From: Bacteroidales bacterium
GTDB lineage: Bacteria > Bacteroidota > Bacteroidia > Bacteroidales > P3
Length of the DNA: 64,000 nucleotides
NCBI GenBank assembly: GCA_017962665.1
Contig: JAGCUU010000032.1
Location: 1 to 64,000, forward strand
Direction of reading: 5' to 3'
Shown in pieces: positions 17,944 through 28,700 of the stretch. How positions within the stretch are numbered: position 1 is the stretch's first letter; each line of letters begins with the position of its first letter. The position numbers and the translations under genes are program-made. The notes under the pieces are model-generated. The model saw nothing but the letters and a program-made list of their open reading frames with translations. It was not told the origin of the DNA and did not search any database.

Positions 17944-18566
17944 TGTTCCTCCTCCATTAGTAGTTTAGAAATGGCTTCGCAGTCTTCCACTTTAGGAATT
18001 TCATCGCAGTATAGTTCAAATGCTTTTGCGAGCATTTCTGTCACGCCGTTGCTCGTCATAGTGCCGCCGCTGATAGCATCAACTTCGTAAGGATTGTCCT
18101 TGTCAGCATTCTTTTTCAAGACAATTGGACGCTCGGTCATTTCCTTGCCAATGAAACGCATGGCAAACTTGTCGGTGGCTATTTCGGCTCCGAGACCAGG
18201 GGTCTCACCTTGGTGGTCGAAGACGGCACCCACTACAGAACCACCGTCATCGATTGCCATATATCCCCATATCGGACCCCAAAGACCGTTTCCATTCAGG
18301 GGGATAATGATGCCGAGTTTGAATTTGTATAATGGAAGTCCGTTAGCAGTTGTCGTTTCCTTGATATTCTCTGCATAGAGATTTTCAGCATTGTTACGTG
18401 TAGCTTCGATACCTATGGTTTTCAGTATCATCTGTTTTGTCTCGACCTCGCGGTTCTTGTCCTGGCGTGGCTTGAGACTTGTTGCAACGAGTGTCAACAC
18501 CAATGCCACCACAGCCGCAAGCCCAAGCGCATAAAACAGCATGTACTTGTTGGAAAAATGTTTCAT
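17940..18566 (-). CDS. nqrC: Na+-translocating NADH:quinone reductase subunit C
   Basis: Periplasm-facing subunit that carries a covalent FMN. The 208-residue protein has one N-terminal helix (about 8-30) and an FMN domain. The flavin attachment site reads DAISGGTMTS (163-172), so T169 is the likely phosphodiester-linked residue. The usual motif is S-G-A-T, and here the Ala is Gly, a mild change. Overlaps of four bases on both sides place it firmly in the nqr operon. Confidence 0.94.
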   Translation of the reverse strand: MKHFSNKYMLFYALGLAAVVALVLTLVATSLKPRQDKNREVETKQMILKTIGIEATRNNAENLYAENIKETTTANGLPLYKFKLGIIIPLNGNGLWGPIWGYMAIDDGGSVVGAVFDHQGETPGLGAEIATDKFAMRFIGKEMTERPIVLKKNADKDNPYEVDAISGGTMTSNGVTEMLAKAFELYCDEIPKVEDCEAISKLLMEEEQ

Positions 18567-19744
18567 CGGATATTCCTCCTTTCTGCTATTGCCCAGCGTT
18601 TTTTACGTTTTCTAATGTTCATTGCCACAACACAGTGGTCAATTAGCGGAGCGAAACAGTTCATCAGCAGGATGGCAAGCATCATACCCTCCGGGTAGGC
18701 TGGGTTCACGACACGAAGCATTACAGCAAAGACGCCTATCAGGAATCCATATATCCATTTTCCTGTATTGGTATGAGCAGCTGTTACGGGATCGGTAGCC
18801 ATGAAAACGCATCCAAAAGCGAATCCTCCCATCAGGTAGTGGTAGTAGAAAGGAATATGCATATAATCATTGGCTCCTATAGTGTTGAACAGCAATCCCA
18901 TCAATCCGCCACCAATCACTACGCTAAGCATTATGCGCCAACTGGCAATACCGGTTAGTAAAAGAATTACTGCCCCAAGTAATATGGCGACAACAGATGT
19001 CTCACATGTGCAGCCTGGTATAGTGCCTATAAACATATCGAGTGCTGATACCTGTAGAGGCTGACCGGACATCAGTTGGCCTAACGGTGTGGCGCATGTA
19101 ATGGCATCAGTCCCCCATAAGTCGGCGGCAATCCATACGTTTTCGCCAGACATTCGACTTGGATAGCTGAAAAACAAAAAAGCACGTGCGAGCAGTGCGG
19201 GATTGAGGATGTTGTATCCGCTTCCGCCAAAGACCTCTTTGCCTATTATTACTGCAAAAGCGACAGCCAGTGCCAGTTGCCATAAAGGTATTGTCACAGG
19301 TACAATCATTGAGATGATAAGACCTGTCCCTATGAAACCTTCGCTTACCTCTTCGTGGCGTATCTCGGCGAAGAGGAATTCTATGGTTAGTCCGACTATG
19401 TAGCTGACGGCAATGATTGGAAGCAGACGTAAGAAACCAAACCAGATCTGATGCCAAAAAATCCAATCCAAGCCATTGCTGATGGATGTTTGATGGCCTA
19501 TATTCCACATGCCAAACAACAAAGCCGGCATCAGTGCAATAACAACTGTTATTATTGTACGCTTCAGGTCTACTGCATCGCGGATGTGGCAACCTCTGTA
19601 TCTGGCGAATTTCTCTCCGCCAGTGATGGTGTTTGGCGTATAGGCGAATGATTCGAATGCTTCGAATGTGGACGATAATTTTTCAAAACGGCCGCCTTTG
19701 CTGAAGTTTGGCTTCAATTTGTCAAAAAAGTTTCTAAGTGTCAT
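18563..19744 (-). CDS. nqrB: Na+-translocating NADH:quinone reductase subunit B
   Basis: Largest membrane subunit, 393 residues with about ten helices. It holds covalent FMN and riboflavin and forms much of the sodium path and quinone site. The FMN motif is DAITCATPLG, with T219 as the attachment residue. GGSGYNILNPALLARAFLFFSYP and MATDPVTAAHTNTGKWIYG are conserved NqrB/RnfD blocks. Its ATG overlaps the stop of the nqrA 3' fragment by four bases, which shows that the fragment's frame is the native one. Confidence 0.95.
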   Translation of the reverse strand: MTLRNFFDKLKPNFSKGGRFEKLSSTFEAFESFAYTPNTITGGEKFARYRGCHIRDAVDLKRTIITVVIALMPALLFGMWNIGHQTSISNGLDWIFWHQIWFGFLRLLPIIAVSYIVGLTIEFLFAEIRHEEVSEGFIGTGLIISMIVPVTIPLWQLALAVAFAVIIGKEVFGGSGYNILNPALLARAFLFFSYPSRMSGENVWIAADLWGTDAITCATPLGQLMSGQPLQVSALDMFIGTIPGCTCETSVVAILLGAVILLLTGIASWRIMLSVVIGGGLMGLLFNTIGANDYMHIPFYYHYLMGGFAFGCVFMATDPVTAAHTNTGKWIYGFLIGVFAVMLRVVNPAYPEGMMLAILLMNCFAPLIDHCVVAMNIRKRKKRWAIAERRNIR

Positions 19745-20007
19745 AGGCCGACCTCCTTTCTTGCTTTTTCAAGACCTTCGCGTATTATGGCTTGTATTTC
19801 AGTCTTGGAAGTGTCAGCAAACTCGCATAGCGCCAAGTCTTCGGGCTCGACTTCATAGATACCGAGGTTTTCCATCTGTTCGATGTCTCCCACAATACAG
19901 GCTTTTATTAGCTGCATTGGATAGATGTCAAGAGGCACAAGCTTCTCGAACTCACCAGTGACGAACAGTGGTCGCTGGCTGCCGTGCCTACCAGTATCGA
20001 AATCCAA
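19741..20007 (-). pseudogene. nqrA: nqrA 3' part, out of frame with the 5' part
   Basis: Encodes the last ~88 residues of NqrA (FDTGRHGSQRPLFVTGEFEKL, then MDIYP-like LDIYPMQLIKA, ending LEKARKEVGL). The only start available is a TTG at 20005-20007, which is inside the normal gene and not a credible initiation site. The fragment joins the 5' part at 20006-20021, where ATTTTGA is repeated in tandem. Removing one 7-bp copy, or one A, restores a continuous reading frame of ordinary NqrA length. Its stop overlaps the nqrB start by four bases. Confidence 0.85.
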
Positions 20008-21157
20008 TTTTGAATTTTGAAAGCAAACCGCTTAAGAATGTGCGAGAGAAACTGAATTTACGGAAGTTGGGCCGTAGCCAGCCCATAAAGTCATAGTAGT
20101 CGCCTTCGGGTATGAAACAGACTTTGTCGCACGATGCAGACAAGAAACTGTCGGATGCAATGTTGTCTTTTGACCGCCTTATAGAAACTCCACTGAGTAT
20201 ATCACCACATACGATTCTTTGTTTGCCACTGCCGCTCTTAAGGATGATCGTAGGTATGTCTGACCCCGATATTATACCGTAATAGGTTGGCTTGAGAACG
20301 TCAGGGCCGCAGAAGGCGACAACCCGATCGGGTTTGTAAATGCCTGTGCGGAACAGGTGCCCGATAATAGCAACATCCTGTACACCAATGGTCCATACTG
20401 TCTCGCCCTTGTTTATGGGGTCGATATAAGCTATCTGTGTGCCTACCAGACCGGCAGGGTGAGGGCCTTCAAAGAAATGGATAGTGGCGTTCTTGGTTTC
20501 CGCAAAGAAAGAGTCGCGCTGGCTCTTCCCGTCGAGCGACAGATGCACAGGCGCTATTTTGGACAATACGTCAATGCCCTGTTGGAAATTCTCTTTACTT
20601 TGTGCCAAAGACCAATGAGCCTGAAGGATGTAGTCATAGTCTACCGGCAGCGGCGAACTGTCGAATGCCGAGATAAATATTGACTTGGGTTGGCTGCTCT
20701 GGCGCGGTATAATACCGAAAGGCCGTTGACGCAGCGTGTTCCACAACCCCGAAAGAAGCAGTATTTCTCTTATTCTGTCGGCATCGTCGCGGTCCGCGTT
20801 TGTGATTTTAAAATGACGGTTTCTTTGCATCCCCTCGTCGGCTTCAATAATGACAGAAAGCAACTTGCGTTTTTCGCCTCGTACGATGGCTTTTACGGTT
20901 CCGCTGACGGGCGACACAAAAGGTATCCCCGGATTGTTCTTGTCTACAAACAGCGGTGAGCCGGCAATGACACCATCTCCTTCGGACACTAACAGTCGCG
21001 GAGCGACGCCAACATAGTCAGTGGGCTTGACAGCATAGTCATACTGAACCCCGTCATACGAGGGAAACAACAATTCTAAGTTTCTTTGTGCAGTCCCTGG
21101 GATGGGAATGTCAAGGCCTTTCTTGATTTTTATGACTTCCAAATCTTTCAATTTCAA
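19988..21157 (-). CDS. nqrA: Na+-translocating NADH:quinone reductase subunit A, frameshifted 5' part
   Basis: Cytoplasmic quinone-binding subunit. This 389-codon frame has the NqrA start VIKIKKGLDIPIPGTA, then NPGIPFVSPVSGTVKAI and EGPHPAGLVGTQIAYIDPINKGE, all family hallmarks. It loses the native frame after SRTFLSGLLSKFK and ends in a foreign GFRYW. NqrA is normally about 450 residues, so about 80 are missing and are found in the next frame. No ATG exists near the N-terminus. The TTG at 21155-21157 or the TTG five codons later must serve, and the first overlaps the aspA stop. It may be a real mutation, a slippage variant or an assembly error. Confidence 0.88.
   Translation of the reverse strand: MKLKDLEVIKIKKGLDIPIPGTAQRNLELLFPSYDGVQYDYAVKPTDYVGVAPRLLVSEGDGVIAGSPLFVDKNNPGIPFVSPVSGTVKAIVRGEKRKLLSVIIEADEGMQRNRHFKITNADRDDADRIREILLLSGLWNTLRQRPFGIIPRQSSQPKSIFISAFDSSPLPVDYDYILQAHWSLAQSKENFQQGIDVLSKIAPVHLSLDGKSQRDSFFAETKNATIHFFEGPHPAGLVGTQIAYIDPINKGETVWTIGVQDVAIIGHLFRTGIYKPDRVVAFCGPDVLKPTYYGIISGSDIPTIILKSGSGKQRIVCGDILSGVSIRRSKDNIASDSFLSASCDKVCFIPEGDYYDFMGWLRPNFRKFSFSRTFLSGLLSKFKIGFRYW
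20006..20021. repeat. Tandem 7-bp repeat at the nqrA frameshift
   Basis: ATTTTGA occurs twice head to tail (20007-20013, 20014-20020) with one more matching base on each side. Seven is not a multiple of three, so gain or loss of one copy switches the frame of nqrA. Confidence 0.85.
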
Positions 21158-22581
21158 TTATCAATTTTCATTTTTCCCAAATCCACAGGTTTGATCATAT
21201 TCTCCGGTTGCAACACCTTGTCTAACTGCTCTTTTGTAAGCAGACCGTGCTCTAATACAAGTTCATACACCCCTCGATCTGTTTCGTTGGCTTCCTTTGC
21301 AATCTTGGTGCTCTGCTTGTATCCTATGATAGGGTTGAGCATTGTAACAATGCCTATCGAGTGCTCCACCAGCTCGCGGCAGCGTTTTTCGTTGGCACGA
21401 ATGCCGTTGATGCAAAGAGTGCGTAGCGTGTCCAAACCATTCTCTAACAGATGTATGCTCTCAAATAGAGTATAAGCTATCACAGGTTCCATCACGTTCA
21501 GTTCCAACTGGCCATTGTCGCTGGCAAAGGTGATGGTCATATCGTTGCCTATCACTTTGTAACATACTTGGTTCATCACTTCGGGGATGACAGGATTGAC
21601 TTTCCCTGGCATAATAGAGCTGCCTGGTTGGCATTCGGGGAGATGTATTTCATTAAATCCACAACGAGGCCCAGAGTTTAATAAACGAAGGTCGTTACAA
21701 ATCTTATTCAGTTTTAGTGCCAGTCGTTTCAAGGCACTGGAATATTGTATCATGCAGCTTGTGGCACTGGTTGCTTCAATCAAATTGTCGGCAAGGCGTA
21801 TACGCCAACCTGTAACCTGACATAGTGCTCTGATGCAGGCGTCACTATAGCCGGGTTTAGAACAGATACCTGTTCCTATTGCCGTAGCTCCCATGTTAAC
21901 AGTCAAGAATTCGCGCGCGGCAAGATTCAGATTATTTACCTCTCCGCGAAGCGATGCGGCAAATCCTCCAAAAGTTTGACCTAGAGTCATTGGTACGGCA
22001 TCCTGTAGCTGGGTACGACCCATTTTGATTATATGAGCGAACTCTTTGGATTTTTTTTCCAATGAGTCAATGATATTATTTAGATGGGGAAGAAATGCGT
22101 TGTGTTCAAGAAACATTGCAATATGAATTGCACAAGGATAGGCATCATTAGTGCTCTGAGAGGCATTGACTACATCGTTTGGCGAGCAGTGTTCGTAGTC
22201 TCCTTTTGGAAAACCCATTTCTTCCAAAGCAATATTGGCAATAACTTCGTTGGCGGCCATGTTTGTGCTGGTACCAGCGCCTCCTTGTATCATGTCAATC
22301 GGAAATTGGTCATGAAATTCTCCATTGATGAGGCGGTCGCAGGCCTTGATTATTGCATCGCCTTGCTCTTTGGAAATCATTCCAACCTCAATATTAGCCA
22401 TTGCGGCAGCTTTTTTTGTAATGGCTATTCCTTTGATGAATGTTGGGTATTCACTCACTTTTTGTCCGCTGATTCTGAAATTCTCCATTGCTCGGGCAGT
22501 CTGCACTCCATAGTAGGCGTCGACCGGTACCATGTGTGTCCCCAGAAGGTCAGTCTCGGTTCTGTATTTAGTGTTTTCCAT
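21154..22581 (-). CDS. aspA: Aspartate ammonia-lyase (aspartase)
   Basis: Converts L-aspartate to fumarate and ammonia in the cytoplasm. The protein, 475 residues from the ATG at 22579-22581, has GTSTNMAANEVIAN, NASQSTNDAYP and the superfamily signature GSSIMPGKVNPVIPEVMNQ with the flexible catalytic loop. STNDAYP and the PECQPGSSIMP context favour aspartase over class II fumarase, though the families are close. A TTG 23 codons upstream is rejected because it lies above the promoter-like site at 22620-22627. The stop overlaps the nqrA start, so fumarate supply is tied to NQR and FRD. Confidence 0.88.
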   Translation of the reverse strand: MENTKYRTETDLLGTHMVPVDAYYGVQTARAMENFRISGQKVSEYPTFIKGIAITKKAAAMANIEVGMISKEQGDAIIKACDRLINGEFHDQFPIDMIQGGAGTSTNMAANEVIANIALEEMGFPKGDYEHCSPNDVVNASQSTNDAYPCAIHIAMFLEHNAFLPHLNNIIDSLEKKSKEFAHIIKMGRTQLQDAVPMTLGQTFGGFAASLRGEVNNLNLAAREFLTVNMGATAIGTGICSKPGYSDACIRALCQVTGWRIRLADNLIEATSATSCMIQYSSALKRLALKLNKICNDLRLLNSGPRCGFNEIHLPECQPGSSIMPGKVNPVIPEVMNQVCYKVIGNDMTITFASDNGQLELNVMEPVIAYTLFESIHLLENGLDTLRTLCINGIRANEKRCRELVEHSIGIVTMLNPIIGYKQSTKIAKEANETDRGVYELVLEHGLLTKEQLDKVLQPENMIKPVDLGKMKIDN

Positions 22582-22619
22582 GTCGTTACATTCAATAAAA
22601 TGTAATGGTATTCGGTTTG

Positions 22620-22627
22620 CAAAAATA
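22620..22627 (-). promoter_or_regulatory. Putative promoter of the aspA-nqr unit (-7 TATTTTTG)
   Basis: TATTTTTG matches TAnnTTTG on the minus strand, 38 bases before the aspA ATG. A TTGA at about 22647-22650 lies near 20 bases upstream as a -33 element. With no gap between aspA and nqrA, it probably serves the whole seven-gene unit. Confidence 0.6.
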
Positions 22628-22707
22628 CATAAAAAACCTGTAATTATCAACTATTTTTTTCAACCATCAACAAATATATAGTTTTTAGCGCAATAATCTG
22701 ATGATAA

Positions 22708-22743
22708 TAACGTTAAAAGAAAGATTATTAACGATAAAAGAAA
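22708..22743 (+). repeat. 21-bp-period direct repeat before the macroglobulin start
   Basis: TAACGTTAAAAGAAA (22708-22722) recurs as TAACGATAAAAGAAA (22729-22743), which abuts the ATG at 22744. A similar TAACGATAAAA stretch lies in the lepB leader near 61697. Confidence 0.65.
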
Positions 22744-25700
22744 ATGAAAAAGAACTTTTTTTTGCTTGTTTTAGCTCTTCTTTTGTCGGTATCGGACTTG
22801 GTGCTTCGCGCTCAGTCTGTTCCGGTGATTAATTGGCAAACTGTCGACAGTTTGGTAAAAAAACAATATTATTCACAGGCATATAATCTGTCTGAAAAGT
22901 ATTTCAAAAAAGCTCTGAAATCCGGAGATTCGAGGAATATGCTTGTCGGTTCCTGTTACATGTCGATTGTGGGCGATTACTATAGAGAAGATGATATGGA
23001 TTCGACTTTGGTGCGTTTGGAAACTATTTTGCCGCGATTGAATGATGTTGATGCGGCGGTGTGTAGATTGTTCATGGCTGAATACTACACCAACTATTAC
23101 TCTCAGAATCTGTTTTCGATACATCTTAATGCCGCCATGGATGAAGAAACGGATGATTATACCCTATGGGATGGGAATCGTTTTAAAAAACAAATAACAG
23201 AGCTTGTTTATGAGGCCTTTCGGTCATCGTCGTTGATGAAATCTACTTCGTCGGAATCTCTGGGGAGTCTTACAAAAATATACAAGGGCAAGGACGGAGA
23301 TCTTACTCCGACCTTTTTCGATGTGGCTATGCATTCGTTTTTAGACATTCTGACTGAAATGAAAATGACTTTTGTTGGAATAGACAATGCCGCACTGCTA
23401 TATTATGCACCAGAGCAATTTACAAAAGCACAATTCGACGTGAAGTCATCTTCCGATTTGGCACCATTGGCCATGTTTACCATAAAAAAAATGCAGGAAT
23501 GGGAGCAATTACACCTTGAACGTGGCGAAAAAGATGGTTTAATGATTAAGATGTACCATGACCGATTAGACAGAGTAAACCAGCTATTCCCGTTGAAAAA
23601 AGAAGTTGTTAGTCGCTTAATGGAAGCAGGACTCAAACAGGTCATTGAAAGATATAGAAATTGTGGAGACGGTCGTGCGGCTCTTCTTTACAATCAGTTG
23701 TCCAAACTCTATCTGAATGAAGAAAGACGTGTGGAGGCAGTCAATGTTATTGATACAGCAGTCGCCCTTTTCCCTGGCACCCCTGGTGCTGTGTCGTGCG
23801 AAAACCGTCGTCTCATAATTACTAAGAAGTCTGTGGATGTCAAGCAGGGTAGTGTTGTTCCCTCTTCACGTAGTCATATTGCCAGTATAGTCACCAAAAA
23901 TACCGACCGACTGTATTTTCGTATTGTGAAGTCTTCTGAGTGTCAAAAAAAATATGATAATTCCGAAAAAAAATGTCTTCTTGCACAAAATGTGCTGAAA
24001 CAATGGAGTTTAAATCTAGAAAAATATTACGACTATAAGCCGCACACAACTATCGTATCTATACCTTCAATGCCCCAAGGAGACTATTGTCTGCTTGTCT
24101 CTGCCGATAATTCTAATTTTGACAGTGGATTTGTTGCCTCTTATTTCACTGTGGAGGATTTAGTCTTTGTGGCAGCCACAAACCATGACATTAAGAGTGG
24201 ATTCTTGATTGACAGGGTCAGCGGAAAACCGGTGGCTTCTGCTTCCGTAACGCTTGAATATAAGAAAGGTTATGGCAGCAAGTGGTCTAAGCACGCCACG
24301 ATGGTGACTGACAAGGATGGCTTTTTCGATTTTTCCTCTTTCCCTCTGAATAAAGATAAGTATACCCCTTATACTAGTTTCAGGGTGTATACGACATATA
24401 AAGGACGTAGAATTGTATCAGACGCACCATATTATTATAGTGATTATTATGACACCTACAATAATAAAAAAGATGATATAAATTATAGTGTTTTTTTCGA
24501 TCGTCCTATATACAAGCCTGGCGATACTGTTGGCTTTTTCATTTTGGCATACAGCCTTGCAGACATGGATGCCAAGGTGATTGCAGGAGAACGGCTAAGG
24601 GTTGAATTGAAAGATATAAACAGCAAGACAATAGACACCATCAGTCTTAAGACAGACTCCCTTGGTGAGACTTCCGGACATTTCTTGGTTCCAGTGGATG
24701 CTACACCGGGAAGTTGGAAAATAGTTTTTAAAGGAAATAAATACAATACAAGTTCTTTCACTGTAGAGAGCTACAAGCAACCAAAGTTCTCCGTGGTTCT
24801 CAATATGACTGAACAACGACGTCATTTTGGAGATACTACAGTAGTAGAGGGCATGGCGACATCATATAGTGCTGTTCCAGTTGCGGGAGCTGAAGTATCT
24901 TATAGTATTGTGAGAAATGAAATGCAGCAATTTTGGCGTTGGGGCTGGTGGCCTGCAAGAACGACAGAATCTACAGTTGTTGCCGAAGGAGTGACTGCTA
25001 CCGACAATCAGGGTCTTTTCCGCATAGAATACGTACCGACCCCAGATTCTAATTCAACAACCGAAAACCCCGTGTTTAGTTATGAGGTTAGAGCCAAAGT
25101 TACGGATATCAACGGGGAAACCCATGAGACAACAACGTCGTTTGCGGTAGGATCCCATAACAGCTATATCAATTATGATATTGAAAAAAAGAATTGTGAC
25201 AGCGTTAATATTGCCATTACTCATAAGAATCTGGATGGCAAAGATATATCTGGTAATTTAAAAATAAAGGTGTTCCGCTTATGTCAACCTTCATCTCCCA
25301 AGCTTGAAAACAGCGTAATGACATACGCCATGTCAGAAGATTCTAATGCCTCGATGTCGTTAACACGTAGTCAGTTTGATGAACAGTTTCCTCTTTTCGA
25401 TTATGATGGGACTGTTTCCAACTACGAGCTTTGGCCTGTAGATAAAATGATATTTGAAGACAATGCTTCTGTTGGTAGAGACAAGCCATACAATTACTCT
25501 ATGGCAGGATTGCCGAAAGGAATGTACAGATTTGAGGTTCGGATGCTTGACGGCAACGACACGATATCGACGGTGTTTTACAATTCGTATGAACCACGTG
25601 CTTCTAAACAGCCTCTCTTATCCAAACTCATCGTTGCCGAATTGGAGAGTACTCAGGTTGAGGTTGGTGACTCTATTAGAGTAAGGGTTGGCAGTCGTTT

Positions 25701-28700
25701 CAAGGATGTGACACTTTATGTCGTCATGAACAAAAACGGTCAGAAATGCAAACATAGGATATGCCATATTAATAACGAGTATAAAAAACTGACTTTTCCG
25801 GTAAGTGAATCCATGCTTGGAGGTGTAAAACTGGAACTTATGGCTGTACGTGAAAACGAGTCGGAGATTCAGTCTTACAATGTTGTCGTTCCTTATTCGC
25901 ATAAAAATCTCGAAATAGAAACTGTTACGTTCCGCGACAAACTGGAGCCTGGACATGTGGAACAATGGACATTTAGAATCAAGCAGAAAAAAACAGGTGA
26001 TCCAATCAGTGCTGCATTAGCTCTTACAATGTACGACCATGCCATAGACAGTTATTATGGTGATGTGGCATGGATGAAATTTGCCCCATGGAAAATGTCT
26101 TTCTCTGGACCTGCTTTTTCCAATGTCAACACAATGACATATGGTTCTGTTGATTTTTTACCATCTTTGAATTACAAGACAAGTGATAGCTATAGTTATA
26201 CTTATCGTATTTTAAATGGAATTAATAGAGAAAGCTACCTTTTTCATTTTGCCGATAGTTATGTCGGTGGGGTAAAGAACGGCATTGGAAGGAACAAAAC
26301 ACTAAGGAAGTATGCTCTTCAGGAGGAAAGTTCGGCGTTGCCAGAAGTCACTACTGAACTTGAGATTGTTGACGATGACTTGATTATGGCGGAAGAAGTA
26401 GCTGTTATAGAAAACGAACTTGGAATTGTTGATGCAGTGGATGAGAATTCGACTAAAAACTCCAATGTATATGTGAGGGAAAATCTAAATACGCTTTCTT
26501 TTTTCCAACCCATGTTGCGTAGTGAAGCGGATGGTACAGTGGAAGTGTCGTTCTCTGTTCCAGACTTGTTGACAGAGTGGAGCATCCATGGACTTGCTTG
26601 GACATCTGATATGAAGGTGGGTGCTATGAGGACAAAGGCTGTGACACAAAAACGTCTGATGGCAGTACCCAATGTGCCAAGGTTTTTGAGACATGGAGAC
26701 ACTTGCATGTTTTCGGTCAAGGTTAGTAATTTAAGCGGTAACAATCAAAATGTAGCTGTAAGTCTTGAAATGACTGACGCCACAACGGGTAACAATCTTC
26801 GTATGATTGTGGGCGACGATACAAAATACATAACCATTGACGATGGTGCCAGCGGCGAAGTCTCTTTCCAACTTGCAGTTCCCCGCGAGGCACTCTTTGT
26901 AACTAAATATAAAGTTGTGGCTCGTGGCAATGATTGTAGCGATGGAGAACAGGCTACCATACCGTTGCTTCCGTCACGCCAGTTGGTTACTGAATCGATG
27001 GCTTTCTATATCAATGGACAAGGCGAAAAGACAATGGAGCTAAAGCATCTCACCGCCATAGATACTTCAGCGGCGAATTTCACACTTTCAAACCACTCGC
27101 TTACTGTAGACGTTACACCAAATCCACTATGGTTGGCACTCCAGTCGCTTCCATTTGTCTCACGTCAACAAAATCCAACCAATATATATCTTGCCAACAG
27201 CATTTATGCCAATAGCCTCTCCTTGGCTATTGTTGATGCCAACCCGCAGTTAAAGCAGATGTTTGATGAATGGTCTGCTGGTGACGGTGATGCATTTATA
27301 TCGGAATTGGATCGTAACAGTGACATAAAACAGACAATTATTGAAGAGACACCATGGCTTCGCGATGCCTTGAAAGAGGAACAACGTCATCGTGACATAT
27401 CTATATTTTTCGATAAAGCACGTATAAACAGACAACTAGAACAAGATATAAACAGGCTGCTCGACGCACAGCGTGCCGACGGCGGTTGGAGCTGGATAGC
27501 TGGTGCCAGATACAGCAGTCTTTATACTACACAGTACATTCTAAAAACATTTGGAGTGCTCCGACAGCAAGGTGTGACCCTGAGCAGTCGCGTTAATTAT
27601 GCCTTAAATAGAGCTATGGATTATGTAGATCGCGAAACATATAATTACTATAAGAAATATATCAAGAATCAAGGCTATGAGGTTGTCAATCTTGATTATT
27701 TGTATATTCGTAGTTATTACACCTCTAATAATATGTCAAAACAACAGAAAGAGGCTTATGACTATTTCTACAATAATGCCAAGAAAAAAAATGCTGACTT
27801 CAAATCGCTCTATTCTCAGGCAATGATGAGTGTTGTATTCAACAGAAACGGTGATACAAAGTTAGCAAAGGAGATGGCAATGAGAATAAAAGAAAAAGCA
27901 TTGTACAGTGATGAAATGGGAATGTATTGGCGCGACAACAACAATGGTTGGTTATGGTATCAACGTCCCATAGAGACGCAGGCAATGTTGATACGTACAT
28001 TCCATGAAGTGCTTGATGAGGATGAAAATGTAGCTAAAATGCAGCAGTGGCTTCTCAAACAGAAACAGACAACCAACTGGTCGACCGATGTAAGTACAGT
28101 AAATGCCATCCAAGCACTACTAATTGCCCGTCCTGACCAGGGGGCACTTTTCACTCCATCCCGTATGTCGGTAAGTTATGGCAGTCATCGTCTGTCCACA
28201 GATTCCCCTCTTCATCAATTGCATGTCAGCCAACGTCTTAGTGCATCCGATATTACTCCAGATGATGGCAAAGTGACGATACGTAAAGAGGATGATGGCA
28301 TTGCATGGGGCGCTGTATACTGGCAATATTTTGAAAATGTGGAGAAAATTCCATACAGTAGCACCGGCATCACGCTCAAGGGTTCGCTTTATAAGGTACA
28401 GCAAGACGGAAGCCTCTCTGTGGTCAAGGATGGCGGTGCGACTTCATTGCAAGTTGGCGACAAGGTGAGAGTTCGTATTGAAATCAGTGCAGACAGGAAT
28501 ATGGAGTACCTTGAGCTCAAAATACCGCGCTGTGCCGCCATGGAACCTGTTAGCAGCGCCAGTGGATGGCATTGGAACGGAGGTTTGAGTTATTATTATT
28601 CTGTTACTAATGCGTCGGAGACGCTCTATATAGATCGTCTGGACAAAGGAAAGTATCTGCTGGAATACGATTTATATGTGAACAATGCCGGCACGTTTGT

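Noticed and set aside
20022-20040. Programmed ribosomal frameshift in nqrA
   Set aside because: No slippery heptamer with a downstream stem is visible; a tandem repeat explains the frame change more simply.
15450-21157. Reading the cluster as an Rnf complex
   Set aside because: NqrF with FAD/NADH domain and NqrA are present, and RnfB/RnfC ferredoxin subunits are absent.
21154-22581. Calling this gene class II fumarase
   Set aside because: STNDAYP and the context of the GSSIMPGKVNP signature favour aspartase, although the superfamily is the same.
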